Part shown: positions 53,558-63,697 of the stretch, piece by piece
Layout: every line of letters begins with the position of its first letter
Position numbering within the stretch: the stretch's first letter is position 1
Assembly (NCBI RefSeq): GCF_030296615.1
Contig: NZ_AP027732.1
Coordinates: 1,178,001-1,242,000, forward strand
Direction: 5' to 3'
Source of the DNA: Frondihabitans sucicola
Lineage (GTDB): Bacteria > Actinomycetota > Actinomycetes > Actinomycetales > Microbacteriaceae
Length of the DNA: 64,000 nucleotides
Position numbers and translations under genes: made by a program
The notes under the pieces: generated by a model
Seen by the model: the letters and a program-made list of their open reading frames with translations, nothing else
Databases searched by the model: none
Told to the model about the DNA's origin: nothing

Positions 53558-53580
53558 GCGGGGGCCGCGCGCGGCCCCGC
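53558..53580 (+). terminator. GC palindrome after rpsK
   Basis: GCGGGGGCCGC followed by GCGCGGCCCCGC: near-perfect palindrome in the 177-bp gap before rpoA, at the place rpsD would occupy. Possible terminator or attenuator. Confidence 0.5.
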
Positions 53581-53704
53581 TCCCGGCGTCAGCAGACGCC
53601 TCGCGTCACCCGTCATAACTTTCACAACTCAATACCGGCGGGCCCGCCACCTGCCGCATCGCACAAGAGTCATATAGCGGACTCTTCGCCGAAAGGAATC
53701 CACA

Positions 53705-54697
53705 GTGCTCATTGCACAGCGCCCCACTCTCACCGAGGAGAACATCTCGGAGTTCCGCTCCCGCTTCGTGATCGAGCCCCTCGAGCCCGGCTTCGGCTAC
53801 ACGCTCGGCAACTCGATGCGTCGCACGCTCCTCTCGTCGATCCCCGGAGCAGCTGTCACCAGCATCCGCATCGACGGTGTGCTTCACGAGTTCACGACCG
53901 TTCCCGGTGTCAAAGAAGATGTCACCGAGGTCATCCTGAACATCAAGAGCCTCGTGGTGTCGAGCGAGCACGACGAGCCGATCACGGCGTACCTGCGGAA
54001 GCAGGGTGCCGGCCAGGTCACCGCCGCCGACATCTCGGTTCCCGCCGGTGTCGAAGTCCACAATCCTGAGCTCGTCATCGCGACCCTGAACGACAAGGCC
54101 AAGTTCGAACTCGAGCTGACCATCGAGCGCGGCCGCGGCTACGTCTCGGCCGTGCAGAACCGCTCGGAGTTCTCCGAGGCCGGTCAGATCCCGATCGACT
54201 CGATCTACTCGCCCGTCCTGAAGGTCACCTACCGCGTCGAGGCGACTCGTGCCGGTGAGCGCACCGACTTCGACCGCCTCGTGGTCGACGTCGAGACCAA
54301 GCCCGCGATCAGCCCCCGCGACGCCATCGCTTCGGCCGGCCGCACGCTGACCGAGCTGTTCGGTCTCGCTCGTGAGCTCAACAACGCGGCCGAGGGCATC
54401 GAGATCGGCCCCGCGCCGGTCGACGCCGTTCTCTCCAGCGAGCTCCAGACCCCGATCGAAGACCTCGACCTCTCGGTCCGCAGCTACAACTGCCTCAAGC
54501 GCGAGGGCATCAACACGGTGTCCGAGCTCGTCGCTCTCTCCGAGACGCAGCTCATGAACATCCGCAACTTCGGTCAGAAGTCGGTCGACGAGGTGAAGGA
54601 CAAGCTCGTCGAGCTCGGCCTCTCGCTGAAAGACACGGTTCCCGGCTTCGACGGTGCTCACTTCTACAGCGGCTACGACGAGGAGGAGACCAACTAA
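53705..54697 (+). CDS. rpoA: DNA-directed RNA polymerase subunit alpha
   Basis: The product has 330 residues from GTG at 53705 (GAAAGGAATCC upstream). The N-terminal dimerisation domain has [20 protein letters not shown] and the C-terminal DNA- and activator-binding domain has [20 protein letters not shown]. Normal length. Confidence 0.98.
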   Translation: MLIAQRPTLTEENISEFRSRFVIEPLEPGFGYTLGNSMRRTLLSSIPGAAVTSIRIDGVLHEFTTVPGVKEDVTEVILNIKSLVVSSEHDEPITAYLRKQGAGQVTAADISVPAGVEVHNPELVIATLNDKAKFELELTIERGRGYVSAVQNRSEFSEAGQIPIDSIYSPVLKVTYRVEATRAGERTDFDRLVVDVETKPAISPRDAIASAGRTLTELFGLARELNNAAEGIEIGPAPVDAVLSSELQTPIEDLDLSVRSYNCLKREGINTVSELVALSETQLMNIRNFGQKSVDEVKDKLVELGLSLKDTVPGFDGAHFYSGYDEEETN

Positions 54698-54746
54698 GGT
54701 CTCCCCGCTCGACGCCCTCCACCTCTAAACACTTTTAGGAAAAACA

Positions 54747-55400
54747 ATGCCCAAGCCCACCAAGGGTCCCCGCCTCGGAGGCGGCCCGGCGCACGAGCGC
54801 CTTCTGCTCGCCAACATGGCCGGCCAGCTGTTCACGCACAAGAGCATCAAGACGACCGAGACCAAGGCCAAGCGCCTCCGTCCCGTCGCCGAGCGCCTCG
54901 TCACCTTCGCGAAGCGCGGCGATCTGCACTCGCGTCGTCGCGTGCAGGGCATCCTGCGCAACAAAGAGACCACGCACATCCTGTTCTCCGAGGTCGCGCC
55001 GCTGCTCGAACTGCGTGAGGGCGGCTACACCCGCATCACGAAGCTCGGCTTCCGCAAGGGCGACAACGCGTCCATGGTGCAGATCGAGCTCGTCCTCGAG
55101 CCCGTGAGCCCCAAGACCAAGGGTTCCGCCAAGTCGTCCAAGACGGCCGCCGCGACCCCCGCGACGACCGAGGCGCTCCTCGAGGAGTCCTCCGACGAGC
55201 TCACGGCTTCCGACGAGACCATCATCGAGGCCACGACCGAGGCCCCCGTCGACACCGACGAGGTCCCCGAGACGACCGCCGAGCTCGAGTCGGAGTCCTC
55301 CGACGACCTGACCGCCTCCGACGAGACGATCATCGAGGCGACCACCGAGGCTCCGGCCGACGAGGCTCCGGCCGACGAGGCCGACGGCGACAAGAAGTAG
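54747..55400 (+). CDS. rplQ: 50S ribosomal protein L17 with acidic repeat tail
   Basis: The product has 217 residues. The L17 core ([40 protein letters not shown]) ends by about residue 125. The remainder is an acidic, Thr/Glu-rich tail containing two near-identical copies of [20 protein letters not shown] (the second reads [10 protein letters not shown]...). Bacterial L17 is usually ~120-130 residues; extended tails occur in actinobacteria, but the internal duplication is distinctive. Confidence 0.94.
   Translation: MPKPTKGPRLGGGPAHERLLLANMAGQLFTHKSIKTTETKAKRLRPVAERLVTFAKRGDLHSRRRVQGILRNKETTHILFSEVAPLLELREGGYTRITKLGFRKGDNASMVQIELVLEPVSPKTKGSAKSSKTAAATPATTEALLEESSDELTASDETIIEATTEAPVDTDEVPETTAELESESSDDLTASDETIIEATTEAPADEAPADEADGDKK
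55186..55354 (+). repeat. Direct repeat encoding the L17 tail duplication
   Basis: The units 55186-55249 and 55291-55354 encode ESSD(E/D)[16 protein letters not shown] twice. The two copies differ mainly at third codon positions, so the duplication is old or selected at the protein level. Confidence 0.85.
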
Positions 55401-55423
55401 TCGTTCCACTGGCACCACAGCCT

Positions 55424-55456
55424 GAAGGCCCGCTCTCCTCTGGAGGGCGGGCCTTC
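55424..55456 (+). terminator. rplQ terminator
   Basis: GAAGGCCCGCTCTCC, loop TCT, GGAGGGCGGGCCTTC: 15-bp stem with one wobble, ending CTTCTG. Ends the infA-rplQ unit. Confidence 0.85.
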
Positions 55457-55494
55457 TGCCGATCCTGCGCCTCTGCGGCTGTCCGCCGATCCTG

Positions 55495-55589
55495 CCCCTC
55501 CGTAAATCGAAGGGGATTCTCCCGGCAGGGCCCACCCCATCAGGATCGAGCGGGGTCGGGACGAAAATCCCCTTCGATTTAAGGAGGGG
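55495..55589. repeat. Palindromic intergenic element, copy 5
   Basis: The left arm at 55496-55520 reads CCGTAAATCGAAGGGGATTC; the right arm at 55562-55589 reads AAAATCCCCTTCGATTTAAG. Where consensus has G-C the two arms carry T and A, a compensated pair. Loop about 41 bp. The right arm ends 25 bp before the truA start. Confidence 0.92.
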
Positions 55590-55613
55590 AGGGCGTCTCG
55601 TAGAATCGACGGC

Positions 55614-56498
55614 GTGGAAAACGAGACAGGGCCCGTTCGACTTCGGCTCGACGTCTCGTACGACGGCACCGCCTTCAACGGCTGGAGCGCGCAGCCCGGC
55701 CTCCGCACCGTCCAGGGCGAGATCGACATCGCGCTCGAGACGACCCTGAGGCGCCACCTGCCGGCACCGCGGCTGATCGTCGCCGGCCGCACCGACACGG
55801 GTGTTCACGCGATCGGCCAGGTGGTCCACCTCGACCTCACGGCCGATCAGCACGCCTTCCTGGCCACCCCGCACCGCAACCGGACCAAGTACCCGCCCTT
55901 CCCGCCCGCGCTGCGATTGGCGCGCAGGATCAACGGTCTGGCCGGGGCCGCGGACGACCTGCACGTGACGCACGCGGCGGTCGTCCCGCGCACCTTCGAT
56001 GCGCGCTACTCCGCCCTCTGGCGCGAGTACGAGTACCGGGTGTCCGATCTCACGGGCCCCAGGCACCCCATCCGTCGGTACGACACCCTCTGGTTCGACG
56101 CGACCGTCGATCTCGACCTCATGAACGCCGCGGCCCTGTCGTTGCTCGGATTGCACGACTGGGCGGCGTACTGCCGGCCCCGGGACGGCGCCACGACCGT
56201 GCGGACCCTCCAGGAGTTCCACTGGCGCCGCGACCCGGACGGGATCCTGGTGGCACGCGTCCGCGCCGACGCTTTCTGCCACAGCATGGTGCGCTCCCTG
56301 GTGGGCGCGACGCTGGCCGTGGGGGAGGGGCGGCTCTCGATCGACGACGTGACGCGCATCCGCGAGACGGGGCTGCGCAAGGGCGAGTTCAAGGTGGCGA
56401 ACGCCCACGGTCTGACACTGCGCGAGGTGGCTTACCCGGGCGAGGAGCACTTCGAGGCGCGGGCGGAGCTGACCCGGGCGCGGCGGGCCGCGCTCTAG
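55614..56498 (+). CDS. truA: tRNA pseudouridine(38-40) synthase TruA
   Basis: The product has 294 residues from GTG at 55614. [20 protein letters not shown] and the catalytic [19 protein letters not shown] with nucleophile D61 are clear, as is the late [20 protein letters not shown]. It modifies the tRNA anticodon stem-loop. It is 294 rather than ~265 residues, with an insert around 85-115 ([20 protein letters not shown]). Confidence 0.95.
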   Translation: MENETGPVRLRLDVSYDGTAFNGWSAQPGLRTVQGEIDIALETTLRRHLPAPRLIVAGRTDTGVHAIGQVVHLDLTADQHAFLATPHRNRTKYPPFPPALRLARRINGLAGAADDLHVTHAAVVPRTFDARYSALWREYEYRVSDLTGPRHPIRRYDTLWFDATVDLDLMNAAALSLLGLHDWAAYCRPRDGATTVRTLQEFHWRRDPDGILVARVRADAFCHSMVRSLVGATLAVGEGRLSIDDVTRIRETGLRKGEFKVANAHGLTLREVAYPGEEHFEARAELTRARRAAL

Positions 56499-56529
56499 CC
56501 GCGACGGAGCCCCGCGATCCTGCGCGTGG

Positions 56530-56558
56530 TTGCCGGCCGCCCCGTGATCCTGTAACGT
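56530..56558 (+). promoter_or_regulatory. rplM-rpsI promoter
   Basis: TTGCCG at 56530-56535, 17-bp spacer, TAACGT at 56553-56558. Good match; leader of ~135 nt to the rplM GTG. Confidence 0.6.
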
Positions 56559-56698
56559 GTCCCCTTGGTGTCTGCGCAACTGCGCGCTTTCGCCCGAAGT
56601 TGAGCCCTCCACCTGACTCGTTCGTGCCTCATCGAGGTGCCAACGGCAACGGAGCGGGATTCACGAACCTCTCACCTCGACCAGAAAGCAGCACTACT

Positions 56699-57144
56699 GT
56701 GACGCGCACTTTCTCTCCCACCCCGGCTGACGTCCAGCCGCAGTGGTTGATCATCGACGCCAACGACATCGTCCTCGGCCGTCTCGCAAGCCACGCTGCC
56801 GCGCTGCTGCGCGGGAAGCACAAGGCCACCTTCGCCCCCACATGGACATGGGCGACTTCGTCATCATCGTCAACGCCGAGAAGATCGCGCTGACCGGATC
56901 GAAGCTCCAGACCAAGCTGGCCTACCGCCACTCGGGTTACCCGGGCGGCCTCACGGCTCAGACCTACTCCGAGATGCTCGAGAAGCACCCGACTCGCGCC
57001 GTCGAGAAGGCCATCCGCGGCATGCTGCCGAAGAACTCGCTGGGTCGCGCGCAGATCCAGAAGCTGAAGGTGTACGCGGGTCCTGAGCACCCTCACGCGG
57101 CACAGAAGCCCACGCCGTACACCCTCGACCAGGTCGCCCAGTAG
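56699..57144 (+). CDS. rplM: 50S ribosomal protein L13 (apparent frameshift)
   Basis: GTG at 56699 after [49 protein letters not shown] are typical. The frame breaks at CCCCC 56835-56839; one more C gives [20 protein letters not shown] and then [20 protein letters not shown] to TAG at 57142-57144, ~148 residues. L13 is an essential early assembly protein. Confidence 0.94.
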
Positions 57145-57173
57145 CGTCCGCCTCCGACTTTAAGGATCCCTAA

Positions 57174-57659
57174 GTGGCCAGCATCGCCGATTCCATCGAA
57201 TCCACGCCCGAGAGCTTCACGACCGAGAGCGCCGCTCCCGTCGAGGCCTCGACTCCCCGTCCCGTCCTCACCGTCGGCGGCGGCGCCGTCGGCCGTCGCA
57301 AGCAGGCCATCGCCCGCGTGCGCCTCACGCCCGGCACCGGTGTCATCACCGTCAACGGCCGTGCGCTCGACGAGTACTTCCCCAACAAGCTGCACCAGCA
57401 GCTGATCAACGACCCGTTCAAGGTCCTCGACCTGCTCGGCTCGTACGACGTCGTCGCGAAGATCTCCGGTGGTGGCCCCTCGGGTCAGGCCGGCGCCCTC
57501 CGCCTCGGCATCAGCCGCACGCTGAACGAGATCGACGAAGAGAACAACCGCGCCGAGCTGAAGAAGGCGGGCTTCCTCAGCCGCGACGCTCGCGTCAAGG
57601 AGCGCAAGAAGGCCGGCCTCAAGAAGGCCCGTAAGGCTCCTCAGTTCTCCAAGCGCTAA
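57174..57659 (+). CDS. rpsI: 30S ribosomal protein S9
   Basis: The product has 161 residues from GTG at 57174. The ~38-residue acidic N terminus ([20 protein letters not shown]) is actinobacterial in style. Core [20 protein letters not shown] and the C-terminal tail [12 protein letters not shown] that reaches the P-site tRNA are intact. Confidence 0.97.
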   Translation: MASIADSIESTPESFTTESAAPVEASTPRPVLTVGGGAVGRRKQAIARVRLTPGTGVITVNGRALDEYFPNKLHQQLINDPFKVLDLLGSYDVVAKISGGGPSGQAGALRLGISRTLNEIDEENNRAELKKAGFLSRDARVKERKKAGLKKARKAPQFSKR

Positions 57660-57678
57660 GCACCGGCTCGGTCTCGCG

Positions 57679-59049
57679 ATGACGCGTCTCTTCGGAACCG
57701 ACGGAGTTCGGGGCCTTGCCAACCGTGAGTTGACGGCCGCACTCGCCCTGGGTCTTGCCCAGGCGAGTGCGGTCGTCCTCACCCGCGGGCACCACGCCGA
57801 CGCTCGGCGCGCCGAGGGGCGCCGTCCGGTCGCCGTCCTCGCCCGCGACCCCCGCATCAGCGGTGAGTTCCTGGCCGCAGCGGTCGCCGCCGGCCTCGCT
57901 TCGTCCGGCGTCGACGTGCTCGACGCCGGGGTGATCCCGACGCCCGCCGCCGCCTTCCTCGTCGCCGACTCCGGCGCCGACTTCGGGGTGATGATCAGTG
58001 CGTCGCACAATCCCGCTCCCGACAACGGCATCAAGTTCTTCGCGTTCGGCGGCGCCAAGCTGCCCGACGAGGTCGAAGACCGCATCGAAGCCACCATGGA
58101 CGCCCCGCGGCTGATGCCGGTGGGAGGCGACGTGGGCAGGATCCGCAGGTTCGCCGACGCCGAGGACCGGTACGTCGTGCACCTGCTCGGTGCGGTCCGG
58201 GGCCGCCTCGACGGCATCCACGTCGTCCTCGACTGCGCGCACGGCGCTGCCGCCGGCGTCTCGCCGGAGGTCTTCCACGACCTGGGCGCCCGCGTCACCG
58301 TGATCGGTGCCGACCCCGACGGCGTCAACATCAACGACGGAGTGGGTTCGACCCACCTCGGCCAGCTCGCGGAGGCCGTCGTGAAGCACGGCGCCGACGT
58401 CGGCATTGCGCACGACGGCGACGCCGACCGCTGCCTCGCCGTCGACGCGCAAGGCACCATCGTCGACGGCGACCAGATCATGGCGATCCTCGCCCTGGCG
58501 CTCAAGGAGCGCGGGGGCCTGAAGGACGACACGCTCGTCGCCACCGTCATGAGCAATCTCGGTCTGCGCCGCGCCATGAGCGACAACGGCATCCGGGTCG
58601 TCGAGACCGGCGTCGGCGACCGCTACGTCCTCGAAGAGATGAACGAGCACGGCTTCAGCCTGGGTGGCGAGCAGTCCGGCCACATCATCTTCGCCGAGCA
58701 CGCCACGACCGGTGACGGCGTCCTCACCGGGCTGTCGCTCGTGGCCGAGATGGCTCGCACCGGCAAGTCGCTCGCCGAGCTCGCGTCCGTCATGACGGTG
58801 TTCCCGCAGATCCTGGTCAACGTGCGCGACGTCGATCGTTCGGCGCTCGGCGGCGACGAGGTCATCGCTGCCGCCGTCGCTGCGGCTGAGGAGTCGCTCG
58901 GCGACTCGGGGCGGGTCCTGCTCCGCCCCTCGGGCACCGAGCAGCTCGTCCGCGTCATGGTCGAGGCCGCCTCACAGGACGACGCCGACCGCATCGCGCA
59001 CTCGCTGGCCGAGGTCGTGCGAGAGCGCCTGGGCACTGCCGCGGCGTAG
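57679..59049 (+). CDS. glmM: Phosphoglucosamine mutase
   Basis: The product has 456 residues from ATG at 57679. The start [20 protein letters not shown], the phosphoserine loop [12 protein letters not shown] (S109), metal-binding HDGDADRCL, sugar-binding [11 protein letters not shown] and phosphate-binding [12 protein letters not shown] are all present. It converts glucosamine-6-P to glucosamine-1-P for cell-wall UDP-GlcNAc, the step after GlmS encoded 2.4 kb downstream. Confidence 0.97.
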   Translation: MTRLFGTDGVRGLANRELTAALALGLAQASAVVLTRGHHADARRAEGRRPVAVLARDPRISGEFLAAAVAAGLASSGVDVLDAGVIPTPAAAFLVADSGADFGVMISASHNPAPDNGIKFFAFGGAKLPDEVEDRIEATMDAPRLMPVGGDVGRIRRFADAEDRYVVHLLGAVRGRLDGIHVVLDCAHGAAAGVSPEVFHDLGARVTVIGADPDGVNINDGVGSTHLGQLAEAVVKHGADVGIAHDGDADRCLAVDAQGTIVDGDQIMAILALALKERGGLKDDTLVATVMSNLGLRRAMSDNGIRVVETGVGDRYVLEEMNEHGFSLGGEQSGHIIFAEHATTGDGVLTGLSLVAEMARTGKSLAELASVMTVFPQILVNVRDVDRSALGGDEVIAAAVAAAEESLGDSGRVLLRPSGTEQLVRVMVEAASQDDADRIAHSLAEVVRERLGTAAA

Positions 59050-59136
59050 AGGCTGCCGCCGCGGAGGGGAGCGACCCGCCCGCGGCGAGGGTCTCGTGGG
59101 GGCGACGGCTGTCGCACAACCGAGTACCGTTGACGA

Positions 59137-60327
59137 GTGACAGCTGAGACAGACACCCGCCAGAATCTCGGCTTCGCCGCCGTCCTCTTCGTCTTCGCCG
59201 TGGTGATGATCGGCACGACGCTGCCGACGCCGATCTACCCGCAGTACCAGGCGGCCTTCGGCTTCTCGGGCAGCACCACGACCGTGCTCTTCGCCGTGTA
59301 CGCGGCCGGGGTCATCGCCGCGCTGATCGGGGTCGGGCAACTGAGCCAGATCATCGGACGGAAGCCGATGCTGCTGGCGGGGATCCTGCTCTCGTTCGTC
59401 AGCGCGATCCTGTTCTCGATCGGCACCGCCGAGGGTCTGCTCTTCGCCGGCCGCATCTTCTCGGGCTTCTCCGCCGGCATCCTGACCAGTACCGGCACCG
59501 TTGCCGTGCTCGAGCAGGCTCCTGCCGCTCGCAAGGCCGTCGCCGGCGCTCTCGCGACCGCGGCCAACATCGGCGGCCTCGGCCTCGGCATGTTCCTGGC
59601 GGGGCTCGTGTCGCAGCTGACGCCCTGGCCCACGCGCGCGCCGTTCGTGATGCACGCTCTCCTGCTCGTCCTGGCCGGGCTGGCGCTGCTGCTCGTCCGC
59701 GAGACCGTGAAGAAGCAGCAGGATGCCAGGTTCCGGCTGCAGCGCCCGGGGATCCCTCGCGAGGCCCGCAGCGTGTTCGGCGCGGCGTCCATCGGCGCCG
59801 TCGCCGGGTTCGCCGTGTGCGGGCTCTATTCGTCCGTCGCGCCGAACTTCGTCGGCACCGTGCTCGGGATCCACTCGGCGCTCGTCGTCGGGGTCGTGAC
59901 GGCGTCGCTCTTCGCCGCGTCGGCCGTGGCGCAGATCGTGCTGGGCAAGCTGGCGGTGGTGAGGGCCATCGTCCTCGGGAGCATCCTGCTGTTCGTCGGG
60001 ATGATCCTGCTCGCCGTGGCGCTCCCGCTGGCGTCGCTCGCGCTGCTCATCGTGTCGTCGGTCGTCTCGGGCGCCGGGCAGGGTCTCCTGTTCAGCTACG
60101 GGCTGCGGGCGATCGTCGGTGCCACGCCCGACGACCGCCGCACCGAGGCGACCAGCGCGTACTTCGTGGTGGCGTATCTCGCGATCTCGGTGCCGGCGAT
60201 CCTGGCCGGGTTCGCCGAGAGGCTGTTCGGCCTCGCGCCGACCGGGATCGGGTTCGCCGCCGTGATGGCCGTGCTGTGCGTGATCGGGTTCGCGACGCGC
60301 AAGCGCTTCGCCGGGGCTGCCGACTGA
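59137..60327 (+). CDS. Major facilitator superfamily transporter
   Basis: The product has 396 residues from GTG at 59137. About 12 membrane helices. The loop 2-3 motif reads GVGQLSQIIGRKPMLLAG, matching GxLxDxxGRK in relaxed form. The N-terminal LPTPIYPQYQAAFGFSGSTT resembles a DHA1-type drug/metabolite efflux group. The substrate cannot be inferred. It is tail-to-tail with coaA. Confidence 0.8.
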   Translation: MTAETDTRQNLGFAAVLFVFAVVMIGTTLPTPIYPQYQAAFGFSGSTTTVLFAVYAAGVIAALIGVGQLSQIIGRKPMLLAGILLSFVSAILFSIGTAEGLLFAGRIFSGFSAGILTSTGTVAVLEQAPAARKAVAGALATAANIGGLGLGMFLAGLVSQLTPWPTRAPFVMHALLLVLAGLALLLVRETVKKQQDARFRLQRPGIPREARSVFGAASIGAVAGFAVCGLYSSVAPNFVGTVLGIHSALVVGVVTASLFAASAVAQIVLGKLAVVRAIVLGSILLFVGMILLAVALPLASLALLIVSSVVSGAGQGLLFSYGLRAIVGATPDDRRTEATSAYFVVAYLAISVPAILAGFAERLFGLAPTGIGFAAVMAVLCVIGFATRKRFAGAAD

Positions 60328-60399
60328 CTCGTCCGGCACCACACGCGTGCGCGCCGCCCCGTTCCGCGCCCGAATCCACGTCGACGGGGGAGACACGCC

Positions 60400-61347
60400 C
60401 TAGATCTTGCGGAGGAGCACCGACGCCACCTTGTGGTCGGCGCCCTTGCGCAGCACGAGGGTCGCTCGCGACCTCGTGGGCTGCACGTTCTGCTTCAGGT
60501 TGGGCTCGTTGACGGTGCGCCAGACCTCGCGGGCGAAGCCCAGCGCCTCGGCCTCCGGGATCGACGAGAACCGGTGGAAGAACGACTCCTCCTGGCTGAA
60601 CGCCCCCTCGCGCAGCTGGCGGAAACGTTCGACGAACCAGTTCTCGATGTCGTGGGTGCGGGCGTCGACGTAGAGCGTGAAGTCGAACAGGTCGCTCAGG
60701 GCGAGGCGGCCTCCGACGGCAGGCTGGAGCACGTTGAGGCCCTCGACGATGAGGATGTCGGGCCGCCGGATCACGACCTCCGCGCCCGGCACGATGTCGT
60801 ACTCGACGTGCGAGTAGAACGGCGCCCGCACTTCTTCGGCGCCGCTCTTCACCTGCGACACGAACTTCAGGAGGCGCCGCCGGTCGTACGACTCGGGGAA
60901 GCCCTTGCGGTCCATGATGCCGCGGCGCTCGAGCTCGGCGTTGGGGTAGAGGAAGCCGTCGGTCGTGATCAGCTCGACGCGGGGAGTGTCGCTCCAGCGC
61001 GACAGCAGTTCGCGGAGGAGCCGAGCCACCGTCGATTTGCCGACCGCCACCGATCCTGCGACCCCGATGACGAACGGGGTGCGCTGCGCGCGCTCGCCCA
61101 GGAAGTCGCTCGTGGCGCGGTGCAGGTTGCGCGCGCCGGCCGCGTAGAGGTTGATGAGACGGCTCAGCGGGACGTAGACGTCGCTCACCTCTCGGAGGTC
61201 GAGCCGGTCGCCGAGGCCGCGGAGCTGGACCAGCTCGGTCTCGGTCAGGGGGTTCTTGGCCACGGGCGCCAGAGCCGCCCACGCGTCGCGATCGACCTCG
61301 ACGAAGGGGGTCAGATGCACGGGAGAGGTGGCGGTCGCTTCGGCCAT
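60400..61347 (-). CDS. coaA: Pantothenate kinase type I
   Basis: The product has 315 residues from ATG at 61347; the frame is open further upstream but overlaps the glmS promoter side. P-loop [11 protein letters not shown] at 95-105, then [40 protein letters not shown] and [11 protein letters not shown]. It catalyses the first step of CoA synthesis. It is divergent from glmS with a 79-bp gap. Confidence 0.96.
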   Translation of the reverse strand: MAEATATSPVHLTPFVEVDRDAWAALAPVAKNPLTETELVQLRGLGDRLDLREVSDVYVPLSRLINLYAAGARNLHRATSDFLGERAQRTPFVIGVAGSVAVGKSTVARLLRELLSRWSDTPRVELITTDGFLYPNAELERRGIMDRKGFPESYDRRRLLKFVSQVKSGAEEVRAPFYSHVEYDIVPGAEVVIRRPDILIVEGLNVLQPAVGGRLALSDLFDFTLYVDARTHDIENWFVERFRQLREGAFSQEESFFHRFSSIPEAEALGFAREVWRTVNEPNLKQNVQPTRSRATLVLRKGADHKVASVLLRKI

Positions 61348-61426
61348 GGGAGTCAGCCTACGGGCGTACGGACCTGCAGCGCGAGGCGGACGAGCCGTGC
61401 AGTCGCCGTCGAATAGGCTGGCTCGC

Positions 61427-63273
61427 ATGTGTGGCATCGTGGGTTACGTCGGTTCGGACAAGAGCGTCGAGGTCCTCCTCGGCGGTCTCAAGCGCCTCGA
61501 ATACCGGGGGTACGACTCCGCCGGCGTGGCCGTGATCGGCCCGGACGGCACTCTCGACATGCGCAAGAAGGCCGGCAAGCTGCAGATGCTCGTCGACGAC
61601 CTCGACGCTTCGCCGCTGGTGAACGGCTCGACCGGCATCGGGCACACCCGCTGGGCGACCCACGGCGGCCCGACCGATCAGAACGCGCACCCGCACCTCT
61701 CCGACGGTGGCAAGCTGGCGCTGATCCACAACGGCATCATCGAGAACTTCTCCGACCTGAAAGAAGAGCTCCTCCTCGAGGGCACGGTCTTCGCCTCCGA
61801 GACCGACTCCGAGGTCGCCGCCCACCTCGTCGCCCGCGAGTACCGCGCGGTCGGCGACCTCGCCGAGGCGCTGCGACGGGTCGTGAACCGCCTCGAGGGC
61901 GCCTTCACCCTGCTCGTCGTGCACGCCGACCAGCCCGGCGTCGTCGTCGGCGCTCGCCGCAACTCGCCGCTGGTGATCGGCCTGGGCGACGGCGAGAACT
62001 TCCTCGGCAGCGACGTCGCTGCCTTCATCGAGTTCACGCACCGCGCCCTGGCGATCGGGCAGGATCAGCTCGTCACGATCACCCCGGAGACCGTCACCGT
62101 GGTCGACTTCGCCGGCGCTCCGGTCGAGGCCACCGAGTTCGAGGTCACCTGGGACGCCGCCGCCGCAGAGAAGGGGGCTGGTCGAGCTTCATGGCGAAAG
62201 AGATCTCGGAGGAGCCCGAGGCCGTCGCCAACACGCTGCTCGGCCGCGCCGTCGACGGCGGGGTGCACCTCGACGACCTCGACCCGATCAAAGAGCGCCT
62301 GCTCACGGTCAACCGGGTCATCGTCATCGCCTGCGGCACCGCCGCCTACGCCGGGATCCTCGGCAAGTACGCCATCGAGCAGTGGTCGCGGCTGCCGGTC
62401 GAGGTCGAGCTCGCGCACGAGTTCCGCTACCGCGACCCGGTCCTCGACGAGCACACGCTCGTCGTGTCGATCAGCCAGTCCGGCGAGACGATGGACACCC
62501 TGATGGCCGTCAAGTTCGCCCGCGAGCAGGGCGCCCAGGTGCTGTCGATCTGCAACACGCAGGGCGCGACGATCCCGCGCGAGAGCGACGCCGTCATCTA
62601 CACGCACGCCGGTCCCGAGGTCGCCGTCGCGTCGACGAAGGCGTTCGTCGCCCAGGGCACGGCGCTGTTCCTGCTCGGCCTGCACCTGGCGACGCTCCGC
62701 GGCACGATGACCGCCACCGAGATCGCCGAGCAGGTCGACGACCTCCGGGCGATCCCCGAGAAGATCTCGCGGGTGCTCGAGACGGGTGAACGCATCAAGA
62801 CCCTCGCCGGTTGGATGGCCGACACCCGCTCCGTCCTCTTCCTCGGCCGCCACGTCGGCTATCCGATCGCACTCGAGGGAGCGCTCAAGCTGAAAGAGCT
62901 GGCGTACATCCACGCCGAGGGCTTCGCGGCGGGCGAGCTCAAGCACGGCCCGATCGCCCTGATCGAACCGGGCCAGATCGTCTTCGTGATCGTTCCGTCG
63001 CCGCGCGACCCGCGGTCGTTGCACGCGAAGGTCGTCTCGAACATCCAAGAGATCCGCGCCCGCGGCGCCCGCGTCATCGCGATCGCCGAAGAGGGCGACG
63101 CGGCGGTCCTTCCGTTCGCCGACGAGGTCCTGCACATCCCGCTGGCCGCGCCGCTGTTCGAGCCGCTCCTCGCGGTCGTGCCGCTGCACATCTTCGGCAT
63201 GGAGCTCGCGGCGGCCAAGGGCCTCGACGTCGACCAGCCCCGCAACCTCGCCAAGAGCGTCACGGTCGAGTAG
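61427..63273 (+). CDS. glmS: Glucosamine-6-phosphate synthase (apparent frameshift)
   Basis: ATG at 61427 gives MCGIVGYVG; Cys2 is the glutaminase nucleophile. [20 protein letters not shown] and the SIS isomerase domains ([20 protein letters not shown], the C-terminal LAKSVTVE) are present. The frame breaks at GGGGG 62173-62177; one more G gives [20 protein letters not shown]. The restored length is ~615 residues. It makes glucosamine-6-P from fructose-6-P and glutamine. Essential, so the break is likely an error. Confidence 0.95.
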
Positions 63274-63317
63274 ACGTCGACCAGCAGCGACACGAGAGAG
63301 CAGAGCGCAGGATCACC

Positions 63318-63697
63318 GTGGCAATCGTCGGAATCGGGGTGGACGTCGTCGACGTCAAACGCTTCGGGCGCACCCTCGAGCGCACCCCGAAGCTGCGCTG
63401 GCGTCTCTTCACCGACGCCGAGCTCCTGCGCGACGGGGAGCCCCGGCGGGTGGAGTCCCTCGCGGCGCGGTTCGCCGCGAAAGAGGCCCTCATCAAGGCG
63501 CTCGGCGGCTCGACCGGTATCGGCTGGCACGACATGGTCGTCGGGGCCGACGACCAGCGGGCACCGTCGCTGACGCTCCGCGGGGAGCCGCCGCGCTCGC
63601 CGAGTCGCGCGGCGTGACGACCGTGCACCTGTCGCTGAGCCACGACGCCGGCGTCGCGACGGCCTTCGTCATCGCCGAGACGGTGGCCGCCTCGTGA
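63318..63697 (+). CDS. acpS: Holo-ACP synthase (apparent frameshift)
   Basis: GTG at 63318. [20 protein letters not shown] and [20 protein letters not shown] carry the Mg-binding Asp and Glu. The frame breaks at GGGG 63582-63585; adding G gives [20 protein letters not shown] and [17 protein letters not shown], ending TGA at 63695-63697, ~126 residues. It transfers phosphopantetheine to acyl carrier protein. Its stop overlaps the alr start. Confidence 0.92.
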
